NCBI RefSeq assembly: GCF_001854805.1
Contig: NZ_MBLO01000051.1
Span: forward strand, 1 to 41,592
DNA from: Pseudofrankia coriaricola
Lineage (GTDB): Bacteria; Actinomycetota; Actinomycetes; Frankiales; Frankiaceae
Direction of reading: 5' to 3'
DNA length: 41,592 nucleotides
A program made the translations under genes and the position numbers. Shown piece by piece: positions 33,501 to 41,338 of this stretch. How positions within the stretch are numbered: position 1 is the first letter of the stretch; each line of letters begins with the position of its first letter. The notes under the pieces were generated by a model. It was not told the origin of the DNA, ran no database searches, and saw nothing but the letters and a program-made list of their open reading frames with translations.

Positions 33501-35635
33501 CAGCGCAGTGGCGCAGCGACCAGGCCGCGAAGATCCAGCAGGACTTCATCGCCGGCCGGCTCAACGCGCTGTCCTGCTCGACGACCTTCGAGCTCGGCGT
33601 TGACGTCGGTGAGCTGCAGACTGTGGTGCTGCGCAACATGCCGCCGACGACAGCCAACTACATCCAGCGTGCCGGGCGTGCCGGGCGGCGCACCGAATCT
33701 GCGGCTCTCGTCCTGACCTACGCCCAGCGTCGCTCCCATGACCTCACGCAGTTCGCCAGACCGGAAAGGATGATCGCTGGACAGATGCGGGCGCCGTTCG
33801 TGCCGCTGGAGAATCCCCGCATTGACCGCCGCCACGTGCACTCGGTCGCTCTCGCCGCGTTCTGGCGCGACCAGTTCGAGCAGTACGGGACGGTGTGGCG
33901 TAAGGCCGGGGAGTTCTTCAAACCGGACGTGAACGGCAGCGTGCCAGCGACGCGCGTCGCCCCGTTCCTGCGTCCCGTACCGGAGGGTGTGAGCGAGTCG
34001 CTCACGAAGGTCATCCCGTCGCCAGCGGAACGCGAAGATCTCGGGATCACCGACGGCAGCTGGATCGAGAAGCTCGAGACGTCGCTGACGGACGTCCTGG
34101 CCGAGCTGACCCGTGACCTGGCCACCTACGAGCAACTGCGCCAGGATGCGTTCGCCAACCGCAAGGACGACCTCGCCCGCATCTATGGCAAGATCATCAG
34201 GACGCTGGAGGAACGTGACCTGATCGGCCTGCTCGCCAACCGCAACATCCTGCCGAAGTATGGGTTCCCGGTCGACACCGTCGAGCTGCGGGTCAACCAC
34301 AGCCCCGCGCCCGAGGCGAGCCAGATCGAGCTTTCCCGCGACCTGACCAGCGCCGTCTACGAGTACGCTCCCGGCGCGGAGATCGTCGCCGGCGGTCGGC
34401 TGTGGACCTCCGCTGGCGTCTACCGGCTGCCGAACCGGGACCTGGAACGACGCGTCTACACCGTCTGCCCCGCCTGTGGGCACTTCCGCGACGCCATCGA
34501 CACCCTCGACCCGGCCTGCCCCCGCTGCGACACCCCGTTGACCGGGATGCCGCGCCGCTACGTCCTACCCGAACACGGATTCGTCGCCGGCCGCCAGCCG
34601 CGCCGGCCCGGCGCGAGTCCGCCGCGGGGGTCCTGGCACGGCGGAACCCACGTCGTGTCCTCGGGCGCCGAAGTCGAGGACTTCAAGGCCGAGCTTTCCG
34701 GTGGGACCGTGCGAGCTCGATCGGGCACCCGCGGCCAGCTGGTCAGCCTCAATGACGGACCGGGCGGCGCGGGCTACCTGATCTGCAAGACCTGCGGCTT
34801 CGGCCAGTCCGCGATGACCCGCCGTCCGACGGAACACAGGCATCCGATGACTGACAAGGGATGCAGAGGCTCGCTGGAGTCCCTCTCGCTCGCGCACAAG
34901 TACGAGACCGACGTCTTGGAGATCACCGTCGATGGTCCGGTCGCTGCAGGGGCCGACGGATCGGTGTGGCGCTCTGTGCTCTACGCCCTCATCGAGGGCG
35001 CCTCGGTATCTCTGGAGATCGCCCGTGACGACATCGACGGCACGCTGTTCCGCAACGAGCACGGCACCACCTCGATGATGATCTTCGACACTGTGCCCGG
35101 CGGCGCCGGCAACGTGCACCGCCTCGGCCGCAACCTCGACACGGTCCTGCGCGCCGCGCTGGCCCGCGTCCGCGACTGCGAATGCGGCCCGGAGACCAGC
35201 TGCTACCGCTGCCTGCGCGTCTTCCGCAACGAGCTGTTCCACGAGGCACTTCGCCGCGGCACCGCGCTCGACGTCCTCGCCCGCCTTCTCGGCGAACCGA
35301 CGGTCTATGCGGAGATGCGGGCCGCCGAGGCGGTGCGTGCGTTCACGCTGCCTGATGCGGTCGCGTATTCGGTGACGACGTCAACCGCGCCAGGAGTGCC
35401 GTTCCGCGTCATCGACGTACCCGACTTCGTCTTCGAGACGGTGCCCCGCGGTCAGATCGACCTGTGGGACGGCCGGATCGTTCTCGCCCAGAACCCGGAC
35501 CGTCAACCGATCATCGGCCGCCTCGCCCTCGTCCGCGAAGACGGCGACCTCACCGCCGCCGAGATAAGCCCGCTGATAGGCGCTCCAAACCGCGCCGATC
35601 TCGCCGACACGGTGGTGCTGGCCGTCGCCCTGTGA
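30572..35635 (+). CDS. DEAH/DUF1998 helicase, DruE-like
   Basis: This 1687-residue SF2 helicase has motif I GTGSGKT (115-121), LLLYPMNALANDQ, motif II DEAH (256-259), TSATVGAD, then STTFELGVDVG (from about 1003) and QRAGRAGRR (1032). Between the lobes lie four cysteine clusters (CERCHAA with CRRCGTVH, CPDPACGG, CLGCGGRGG, CDRCRLIAG with CPTLNCAG). Another (CPACGHFRD, CPRCDTPL) precedes DUF1998. The DUF1998 part has FDTVPGGAGNVHRLG (D1506) and the metal-type cluster C1536-E-C1538...C1544-Y-R-C1547. Members of this class include YprA, DrmA/DrmB and DruE. The protein lacks the nuclease tail of the other DUF1998 helicase in the window and resembles it only in motifs, so they are paralogues from different systems rather than a recent duplication. 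ATG at 30572 overlaps the upstream gene. Confidence 0.85.
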   Translation: MTARLDPLDASETIVNTYQRYLRSLIAPRDPALAAALHDAIGEAVGTGITRGPLLEATPPYQTSATLGELATEGVVHSGLVDGRIDVDPDRPLYRHQEQAIRKAAAGRNLIVATGTGSGKTESFLLPILSELAAERASGTLGPGVRALLLYPMNALANDQMKRLRKLLAGSPEITFGRYTGDTKDSTDDAKARFALQNPGEPVLPNELLSREQMRATPPHLLLTNYAMLEYLLLRPLDLTLFQGEHGGHWQFVVVDEAHVYDGTRGAELAMLLRRLRDRVVDPARVDGMRCIATSATVGADRHAVTTFAQTMFSAPFEYIDDDPARQDLVVSERVPVPEGAVWGPLPAAGYASLRDAENRDEAILAAAQAHGYNGDDPGEALALEKRLRALREQLKNGPVPLPDVAIGLFPDVDTRTGQAQTTALVQLANATRIRKKTPRGGEESTPVLSARFHLFARATEGAFACFGESGPHVTLTRREQCERCHAAAFEFAACRRCGTVHLQGVAEAIGKKTVFRSRRGRDEGRRMWLLLDEHVAASGDEDDETLLDAATAASNSKLTADPWSLCTQSGCLTPGTVTTCPDPACGGAPARPVRRLSTKTGSSELSSCLGCGGRGGRLIRSFESGNDAAVAVLATALYQLLPPMEDAEQASLPGGGRKILFFSDSRQAAAYFAPYLEDSYADVERRRLLYQGLIAATRRADDDEEVLRDDLVAHTAKAATNAGVFNDDVSRQGKLRVVETWAQQELLSLDERMSLEGTGLLRWALRRKPEWTAPKPLLDLGLTNEQVWGLIEELLRSVRRQGAVGSPEEVDPKDEVFEPRVGPIYLRSRGAQSKQKVLSWLPTRGTNRRVDYLGRILAVLGREDNPLDLLEHLWKFLVDDARRKWLTALSPAQLGVVYQLNHTALAPRLVTPDDQMWQCDRCRLIAGVNVAGVCPTLNCAGRLREWSLPDATTDEHHYRTLYRTIDPVPLTVKEHTAQWRSDQAAKIQQDFIAGRLNALSCSTTFELGVDVGELQTVVLRNMPPTTANYIQRAGRAGRRTESAALVLTYAQRRSHDLTQFARPERMIAGQMRAPFVPLENPRIDRRHVHSVALAAFWRDQFEQYGTVWRKAGEFFKPDVNGSVPATRVAPFLRPVPEGVSESLTKVIPSPAEREDLGITDGSWIEKLETSLTDVLAELTRDLATYEQLRQDAFANRKDDLARIYGKIIRTLEERDLIGLLANRNILPKYGFPVDTVELRVNHSPAPEASQIELSRDLTSAVYEYAPGAEIVAGGRLWTSAGVYRLPNRDLERRVYTVCPACGHFRDAIDTLDPACPRCDTPLTGMPRRYVLPEHGFVAGRQPRRPGASPPRGSWHGGTHVVSSGAEVEDFKAELSGGTVRARSGTRGQLVSLNDGPGGAGYLICKTCGFGQSAMTRRPTEHRHPMTDKGCRGSLESLSLAHKYETDVLEITVDGPVAAGADGSVWRSVLYALIEGASVSLEIARDDIDGTLFRNEHGTTSMMIFDTVPGGAGNVHRLGRNLDTVLRAALARVRDCECGPETSCYRCLRVFRNELFHEALRRGTALDVLARLLGEPTVYAEMRAAEAVRAFTLPDAVAYSVTTSTAPGVPFRVIDVPDFVFETVPRGQIDLWDGRIVLAQNPDRQPIIGRLALVREDGDLTAAEISPLIGAPNRADLADTVVLAVAL

Positions 35636-35729
35636 CACCACGGGACCTGTCGATCACGGCAGATCCCGCAACTGGCCAACGCCCTGCGACTGGACACGAC
35701 CTGCCACCCTCAACCTGGACGCATCCTCT

Positions 35730-35778
35730 AGCCAGCCCTCCGCTGGCTCCGCGCGCCAGCGATCCCGGATCGGCGCGC
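35730..35778 (+). terminator. Two adjacent hairpins, probable terminator
   Basis: AGCCAGC (35730-35736) pairs with GCTGGCT (35742-35748) around a 5-nt loop. Directly after, GCGCGCC (35751-35757) pairs with GGCGCGC (35772-35778), with an inner GATC/GATC pair. They lie about 95 bp after the helicase stop. The 250-bp gap at 35636-35884 holds nothing else I can identify. Confidence 0.5.
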
Positions 35779-35884
35779 CGGGCCGGCTCGGGAGAGAAAC
35801 GGCCTCAATGAAGGGCTGTTCCACGAGGAACCACGGCCGACGACAGATCGGCGTAGCAGGTGACGTCGTCTGATTGCGCGGATT

Positions 35885-36763
35885 GTGGAGTCTGTGCGCC
35901 ACGGGTCGGTTACGATCCGTCTGGCTCCGCTGCCCCGGGGGGTGTCCTGGTTGGCTTCTGGCTCTGAGACGTCGGCGCACTATGAGCGGCTGGCGGGTAG
36001 CTACGACGAGAACTGGGCCTACAGCGAGGCCTTCCTCGACTGGATGTCTGGGGCCATCGCCGGGTCGCTGGATCTGACGCCGGGCGACCGGGTCGCGGAT
36101 GTGGGCTGCGGTACTGGCCTGTTCGCGGGCAGGCTGCTGGATGTCGTCGGCCCGTCGGCTCGGGTGCTGTGCGTCGACCCGTCAACGGGCATGCTCGGCC
36201 AGCTCCCTCAGGTTGATGGCCTGGTTGCGATCCATGCGTCCGCTGAGGATCTCGCCGGAGACGCCGCCGGCAGGGGCGGCGGCGCCACGGGCCGATCGGT
36301 GCTGGTGGAGCCGAGTTCGCTGGACGCCGTCGTGGTCAAGGAGGCGATTCACCATGTTGCGGCCGCGGACAGGTCGTGGGTGGTCGCCGGGCTGGCCGAT
36401 CTGCTCGCACCGGGTGGGCGGCTGCTGGTCGTGATGTTGCCGACGACGATCTCGTATCCGTTGTTCGACGGGGCGTTGCTGCGGTTCGAGGAGCTGCAGC
36501 CGGACCCGGAGGCCATCGCGGCCTATATGCGGGACGCGGGCCTGGCCGTGACCGTCGGCTACCAGGAGTTCGAGCTGCGGATTCCGAAGGACCGGTATCT
36601 GGGCATGGTCAGGTCCCGGTACATGTCGCTGTTGGCGATGTTCGACGACGACGAGCTCGCGGCAGGGATCGCTGAGATCGACGCCCGCTATCCCGGTCCT
36701 GTGCTGGTGTTTCCGGACAGGTTCGCGTTCGTAGTCGGCCGACGGGATGGGGGCCGGCGGTGA
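35885..36763 (+). CDS. Class I SAM-dependent methyltransferase, first gene of STAND operon
   Basis: This methyltransferase of up to 292 residues shows the usual order: YDENWAYSEAFLDWM before the fold, motif I VADVGCGTGLFAGRLL, acidic residue in VLCVDPSTGML, VVVKEAIHHVAA, then LADLLAPGGRLLVVM. The insert GRGGGATGR is a Gly-rich loop. The C-terminal half (RIPKDRYLGMVRSRYMSLLA, FPDRFAFVVGRR) is a lid of the small-molecule methyltransferase type; no DNA-methylase NPPY is present. The start is uncertain. GTG at 35885 gives the longest product, while GTG at 35942, a little before the conserved region and after a G-rich run, is equally possible. The stop overlaps the NACHT gene as GTGA, so the two are translated together. 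Its substrate and its part in the system are unknown; a metabolic passenger cannot be excluded. Confidence 0.82.
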   Translation: MESVRHGSVTIRLAPLPRGVSWLASGSETSAHYERLAGSYDENWAYSEAFLDWMSGAIAGSLDLTPGDRVADVGCGTGLFAGRLLDVVGPSARVLCVDPSTGMLGQLPQVDGLVAIHASAEDLAGDAAGRGGGATGRSVLVEPSSLDAVVVKEAIHHVAAADRSWVVAGLADLLAPGGRLLVVMLPTTISYPLFDGALLRFEELQPDPEAIAAYMRDAGLAVTVGYQEFELRIPKDRYLGMVRSRYMSLLAMFDDDELAAGIAEIDARYPGPVLVFPDRFAFVVGRRDGGRR

Positions 36764-39441
36764 CCGAGACGGTCGATGACCGGCTGCGCCGCCTAAGGAC
36801 GGAGCTGGACGGGCATGCGCGGATCGCGCGGCATCTGGGCCTGGACTTCGAGCGGCCAGTCCGCTCGCTCGGGGACGGCTATCCGGAGAACACGGTCGCG
36901 CTCATCGGGAAGATCACCGAGCGGCTGCTCAAGCAACTTTGGACGCACCACGGGGTGGTCGGGGACCCGTCCGGGAAGGCGCTGAATGATCTAATCAAGG
37001 GCTGCCGGCCGCATATCCGCAGCACGAACGTCGTCAACGCGCTGACCGACATCCAGCGGCTACGGAACCGCTCGACCCACGACGGCTACGACATCGCCGA
37101 GGAGGACGGTCTGCTGGCGGTCCGGCGGCTGCTGGACGTGCTGGAATGGTTCACCTCCACCGGCATCACCGCGATCACCGGGGAGGCGCCGTCGCTGAAC
37201 CCGCTGGTGGAGCGAAAGGCGGAGTTCCTGGCCGGTCTCTACACGACGCTGGGCTATCGCCTGATCAAACGGTTCGAGCTGTCGGAGAGCACGGTCTATC
37301 AGCTGTTCTGCCGCCAGGCGGGGCTGCAGGTCGACTATGTGGAGATCATCCTCGGTCGCAGCCCGGATGAGCTGGAACAGCTGATCGCCGCGACCGGCGG
37401 CGAGCTGCTCCAGACGCAGCTACCGAAGCTGACCCGGTTCCTGGTAGTCGACGACGAGCCGCCGGCGGGCACAGCTCCGTACGCGGACGGCGAGATCCGG
37501 ATCGTTGCCTACGACCGGTTTGTCGAGCGGATCGTCGACATCCCGGCGCACCTCGCCACGCTGGCCCCCGCTCTGGTACCAAATAACGCCGAGGCGGTGA
37601 CGATCGCGGGCGAGGTGCTGGAGACCGACCCGCGCACGGGCGAGATGACGGTGACCGAGACGGACGACGCGTCGGCGATCCTGCGCCGGCTCGCGGGTAG
37701 CTCGGCGAACATCCTGGTCATCGGCGGCCCGGGCAGCGGGAAGACGATTCTGCTGCGTCAGCTCGCCGTCGGCGGGGCCACGCCGGCAGCGCATCGGTAC
37801 CGGTTCTACCTGGACATGAGCCTCAAGGGTCACGACGAGCAGTTCGCCGACTTCGTCACCCGCGTCCTGGGCCCGTACGTAAAGGTGCCGAAGAACCGGG
37901 TGTTCGACGTGTTCCTCTATCTGATCCGCGCTGGATCGGTGCTGTGCGTGCTCGACGCGATCGACGAGGCAGTGCAGGGGACCAGCCTGCCGGCGTTCCT
38001 CGACCTGTTCGCCGACGTTGCGCAGGCGCTGTCGGCCGAGTCGACCGTGGTGCTGTCGTCGCGTTACTCGTTCCTCGCGGACTCGCCGCAGGTTCGCCGT
38101 TTGCTGAACAGCTCGACGCTGATCTCGGAGAAGCTCGTGCAGCAGCTGCATGCTGGCGGGATCGACCCGCTGGAGCTGCCGCGGTTCAGCGTCGTCCGCC
38201 TCGACGACGTCGAGGTCCACCGCGAGGCGCGGGTCGTCACCGTGTCGCCGCTTGAGCTGCTGTTGGCCGAGCAGACCGGTCGGGGCGACGGCGGCGGACT
38301 CGCCGGCGAGCAGACTGGCCGGCTCGCCGGACTTGTAGCCGCGCGCGTCGACCAGGTCCTTGCCGACAGCGGGCTCGCCCACATCGGACCAAAGCTGGAC
38401 GGCCTTCTGGGCGCGGCGTTCCTGGCCGACCGGTCGGTGTTCACCCTTGCCGAGGTCTGCACTGACATCGGTATCGACTGCTTCGCCGACGGGCGAGTCA
38501 CCGCCGAGACATTTCTCCTCGCTCCGCTGTTCCGGCCCGCCGGACCAGACACGGTCGCTCCAATCCACACGGTGTTCCAGGAGTTCTTCGCCGCCCGCTA
38601 TCTGCGTGCCGTAGCCGGCCGCGACGCAGCCTTCGCCGGTGGCGAACCGTTCCTCACCGAGCAGGTTCGGCGCTTCCTCCACCACCTCGGCACCGACCCC
38701 GTCGCCGCGTCGCCGCAGGTGCTGCCCGCTGGGACCTACCTGGTAGGTCCCAGCCACCGTCTCCTGCTCAGACGCATCGAGAAGCCAGTGCTGTTCGACG
38801 AGCACCCGGTCACGGTCGGCCGGTACAAACGCTTCTTGGCCGCGATCGAACAAGACGGCTGCGCTGCCTTCGACCATCCGGACGTGCCCGCCGAGCACAC
38901 CCACGAGCCCTGGGCCGAGCGGCTACGCAACCCGGACTACTTCACCGATCCCCGCTACGACGACCACCCGGTCATCTGCGTCAGCTGGTGGTCGGCCTAC
39001 GCCTTCGCCCGCTTCGAAGGCAAACATCTGCCGACCTGCGTCGAGTGGGAAGCCGCCGCCCGCGGGACCGACGGCCGACTGTTCCCCTGGGGCGACAACC
39101 TGGACCTCGCCGCCGTCAACTGCGCCGACTCATACAGCGGCCGACCGCTGATCACCTATGAGGTCTGGAAAGACGAGATCGACCGCGGCCAGCTTCGCGG
39201 CAGCTCCCCCACTCCGGTCAGCGGCCATCCCACGAACGTCTCGCCGTTCGGCATCCGCGGCATGGCCGGCAACGTCTGGGAATGGACCGCCACCGTGTTC
39301 GACGAGATCAACTCGGCCGTGATCTGCGGCGGCTCCTACGACAACCCCTACCGCGCCGTCCAGACCTCCTCCAAAGCCCTCTACCGGCGCCGCGGTGCCA
39401 GCAACGCCGTCGGCTTCCGATGCGTCCAGGAGATCGCATGA
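36760..39441 (+). CDS. HEPN-NACHT-FGE-fold STAND protein
   Basis: The 893-residue protein has three parts. Residues about 40-130 are helical, with LRNRSTH carrying the R-N-x-x-x-H signature (R102, N103, H107) of HEPN ribonucleases. Residues about 310-620 are a NACHT NTPase: Walker A GGPGSGKT (322-329), Walker B LCVLDAIDE (D399, D402, E403), the arginine-finger-like SSRYSF, and IHTVFQEFFAARYL, typical of NACHT helical domains. Residues about 655-893 are an FGE-sulfatase (SUMF1) fold: PVTVGRYKRFLAAIE, WEAAARGTDGRLFPWGD, GIRGMAGNVWEW, GGSYDNPYRAV and NAVGFRCV. The cysteine pair of active FGE (CHxSYC) is absent, so this part is probably a binding module. GTG at 36760 overlaps the methyltransferase stop, and the end overlaps the next gene as ATGA. 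I infer an abortive-infection sensor with NTP-driven activation of RNA cleavage. Confidence 0.85.
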   Translation: MTETVDDRLRRLRTELDGHARIARHLGLDFERPVRSLGDGYPENTVALIGKITERLLKQLWTHHGVVGDPSGKALNDLIKGCRPHIRSTNVVNALTDIQRLRNRSTHDGYDIAEEDGLLAVRRLLDVLEWFTSTGITAITGEAPSLNPLVERKAEFLAGLYTTLGYRLIKRFELSESTVYQLFCRQAGLQVDYVEIILGRSPDELEQLIAATGGELLQTQLPKLTRFLVVDDEPPAGTAPYADGEIRIVAYDRFVERIVDIPAHLATLAPALVPNNAEAVTIAGEVLETDPRTGEMTVTETDDASAILRRLAGSSANILVIGGPGSGKTILLRQLAVGGATPAAHRYRFYLDMSLKGHDEQFADFVTRVLGPYVKVPKNRVFDVFLYLIRAGSVLCVLDAIDEAVQGTSLPAFLDLFADVAQALSAESTVVLSSRYSFLADSPQVRRLLNSSTLISEKLVQQLHAGGIDPLELPRFSVVRLDDVEVHREARVVTVSPLELLLAEQTGRGDGGGLAGEQTGRLAGLVAARVDQVLADSGLAHIGPKLDGLLGAAFLADRSVFTLAEVCTDIGIDCFADGRVTAETFLLAPLFRPAGPDTVAPIHTVFQEFFAARYLRAVAGRDAAFAGGEPFLTEQVRRFLHHLGTDPVAASPQVLPAGTYLVGPSHRLLLRRIEKPVLFDEHPVTVGRYKRFLAAIEQDGCAAFDHPDVPAEHTHEPWAERLRNPDYFTDPRYDDHPVICVSWWSAYAFARFEGKHLPTCVEWEAAARGTDGRLFPWGDNLDLAAVNCADSYSGRPLITYEVWKDEIDRGQLRGSSPTPVSGHPTNVSPFGIRGMAGNVWEWTATVFDEINSAVICGGSYDNPYRAVQTSSKALYRRRGASNAVGFRCVQEIA

Positions 39442-39716
39442 CCGTCGACACCGCGCCCGGCGAAGGTCAGCGGTTCGGCCGCATCGTCGACCGCCAGCCC
39501 CTCGGTGCCGGCCCTCACAACGTCACCGCGACCTACTTCGTCCGCGACGACCACACCGGCGCCATCCATGGGTTCGACTACAGCGACATCGTCACCGAAG
39601 GATTCCGCACCGTCATCCTCGGGGAACGTGTCCGATTCGAAACCGACCTGGACACTGGCCGCGCGCATTTCGTTATCAGGCTTGACCTGCCGGAGGTCGA
39701 CGAATTCTACCGATAG
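39438..39716 (+). CDS. Small OB-fold / cold-shock-like protein
   Basis: This 92-residue protein is mostly strands: FGRIVDRQPLGAG, VTATYFVRDDHTG, IHGFDYSDIV, FRTVILGERVRFETDL, then ARAHF-like closing strands and an acidic tail. The order of a G-x-I strand, a Y-F-V strand, and G-x-x-V-x-F late in the domain matches cold-shock/S1-type OB folds that bind single-stranded nucleic acid. The classical aromatic RNP motifs are only partly kept. ATG at 39438 overlaps the NACHT gene stop, and its own 3' end carries the ribosome site of the next gene. Placed between a HEPN-NACHT protein and a membrane effector, it may deliver or sense an RNA or nucleotide signal (inference). Confidence 0.65.
   Translation: MTVDTAPGEGQRFGRIVDRQPLGAGPHNVTATYFVRDDHTGAIHGFDYSDIVTEGFRTVILGERVRFETDLDTGRAHFVIRLDLPEVDEFYR
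39692..39706 (+). promoter_or_regulatory. Ribosome site GGAGG followed by an ATT start codon
   Basis: GGAGG at 39692-39696 is followed after 7 nt by ATT at 39704-39706. That codon opens the only long frame leading into the downstream protein. No ATG, GTG or TTG occurs in that frame until 39914, although the intervening codons look coding. ATT is a rare, usually poorly used start, known from infC. Confidence 0.55.
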
Positions 39717-40933
39717 CCCCCACCGGTCGGCATTCCCTCGTCGCCATCTGCCCCGCCACCGTCACGAGCCCGCCCGACTGGCCCACTGGGCCGCTCCCGC
39801 TGCGCCACCGCCAAGCCGAAGCGAACGCCACCACCCGCGCCACCTACTTCAGCCCTGCCTGCGCCCGCATCCTCTACGGAACAGACCACCAGCCTCACCG
39901 CTGGCACCAGTATTTGTCCGCACCGGTCTCAGCAGGCGTCGTCTTCGGCGCCGAAATAGTCCTTCCGAACCCGTCGGATCACCTCGGCGAGGCTTTCGTT
40001 GTCTTCCACCTGTACTCCGGCGCCCCTGAGCTCATCGATATCCTGCGCGCAATCGCCCACCGCCGCGACAGCACAGCCACGCCCCCGGACTTCGAAAGCC
40101 TGCTGCCAGCGTGGGTAACGCTGAAAGCCGGCGCGAAGGTCTTCACCGTCGCCTTCCTGACCTTCACCGCCGGCCTACCGTCGATGCCCCACGACCCGGC
40201 ACCTGTCGTTGCCTGGTCGAACGCCGACCAGTGGCTCTGGCAGCTGGCGTCCCGCACGACGTGCGCCGACTTCCCGCCCGACCCAGACCACGCCGACGAG
40301 CTCCTCGCCGGCACCGTCGCCCTCTCCGCCGACTGGCGCGGCCTCGTCGCCCGCGACGGCGCCGCCTTCCTCGCGCTGCGCGCGGACCAGGGCGACGATG
40401 ACCCCTACCTCGGGTTCGCCCAGTACTACGCGCACGCGGCCTACACCGACGCCCTCATCATCGGAATGATCCAGAACACCACCATCGCGACCCTCATCGA
40501 CGAGACTGCGCTCGCGTTCGACGCGAAGGACCTGACCCGGCACCTCGCTCGCCTCGAAACCCGCGTCGCGAAATTCCGCACCATCTACTGGCTACGTGAC
40601 GCCAGCACCCACAGCCACGCGAACGACCTCCTGACCGCCTACCAGGCCCAGCACCACCTCCCCGAGAAGTTCGACGCCGTCCTCAACGAGATCGCCGACC
40701 TCAATCGCATCGCCCAGACTCAGGAAAGCCAGCGCGTCGGCGCAGCCCTCGGCATCCTCACTGTCGTAGGACTCCCTTTCGGCGCCGCCTTCGCCATCCT
40801 CCAGGTGCTTGGCGCCAACACCTGGCCCGACATCCTGATCGGCATCGCCGCAGCGACGGCCGGAACCAGCGCCCTCCTGCTCACCCGCCTCGGCCGACTC
40901 CTGCTGCGCTCACTGCGCGCACTCGACTCATGA
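39704..40933 (+). CDS. CorA-like two-helix membrane effector candidate
   Basis: Read from ATT at 39704, the product is 409 residues. Residues 1 to about 230 are an alpha/beta domain I cannot assign (HSLVAICPATVTSPPDW, AEIVLPNPSDHLGEAFVVF). A helical region follows (YYAHAAYTDALIIGMI, LARLETRVAKFRTIYWLRDA, FDAVLNEIADLNRIAQTQES). Two C-terminal membrane helices come last: LGILTVVGLPFGAAFAILQVLGAN, a short polar loop (TWPD), and ILIGIAAATAGTSALLLTRLG, then a basic end. Long cytosolic helices, a first TM beginning LTV-x-x-LP, and G-x-N (370-372) directly before the loop match CorA divalent-cation channels, whose signature is GMN. It overlaps the OB-fold gene by 13 nt and closes the operon. If TTG at 39914 is used instead, 70 coding-looking residues are lost. 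I infer a membrane-permeabilising or ion-flux effector of the STAND system. Confidence 0.65.
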   Translation: MLPIAPTGRHSLVAICPATVTSPPDWPTGPLPLRHRQAEANATTRATYFSPACARILYGTDHQPHRWHQYLSAPVSAGVVFGAEIVLPNPSDHLGEAFVVFHLYSGAPELIDILRAIAHRRDSTATPPDFESLLPAWVTLKAGAKVFTVAFLTFTAGLPSMPHDPAPVVAWSNADQWLWQLASRTTCADFPPDPDHADELLAGTVALSADWRGLVARDGAAFLALRADQGDDDPYLGFAQYYAHAAYTDALIIGMIQNTTIATLIDETALAFDAKDLTRHLARLETRVAKFRTIYWLRDASTHSHANDLLTAYQAQHHLPEKFDAVLNEIADLNRIAQTQESQRVGAALGILTVVGLPFGAAFAILQVLGANTWPDILIGIAAATAGTSALLLTRLGRLLLRSLRALDS

Positions 40934-41338
40934 ACGAGTAGCCCGGCTCGCCGGAGAACGGATCGGCGTTCCGCTCTCGACCTGGTCAGCCGGAGTCGAC
41001 CGTGACGCGAAGGCGATCCCGGACTCCGCCGACGGCTTTTGGCCGCCAGCCGGCCGGCGGGTTCAGCGCCGCAGGTCACGTCCGGCGGCCCGCAGGACTC
41101 TGCCCACGACCAGACGCGGCGTCACCACCGACCTCCACGAACAGCACGGCGCCTGGTCCGCTGGGAACTGTGCGTCCCAACGAGCAGTCTCCCCGGCAGA
41201 CCAACCGCTCTGCATCGCCGGCGGTCGCAGCAGGACATGGGCCTTCGGCTCCAGTGCCGAGCGGTATACGGCCTCCCACGGAGGCTCGTCGCGTGGCGAC
41301 GGAGTCACTCTCGGATGGTGAACCGCTGAAACCGGCAT
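40934..41338. other. Intergenic stretch between STAND operon and CRISPR array
   Basis: About 400 bases with no supported gene. Short minus-strand frames here (for example SAGETARWDAQFPADQAP) run on into the CRISPR repeats and are therefore probably not genes. If the array is transcribed leftward this is its trailer side; no A/T-rich leader is visible here. Confidence 0.5.

Noticed and set aside
38720-39441. Diversity-generating retroelement target
   Set aside because: FGE-fold C-termini are common DGR targets, but no reverse transcriptase gene or near-identical template repeat is in the window.
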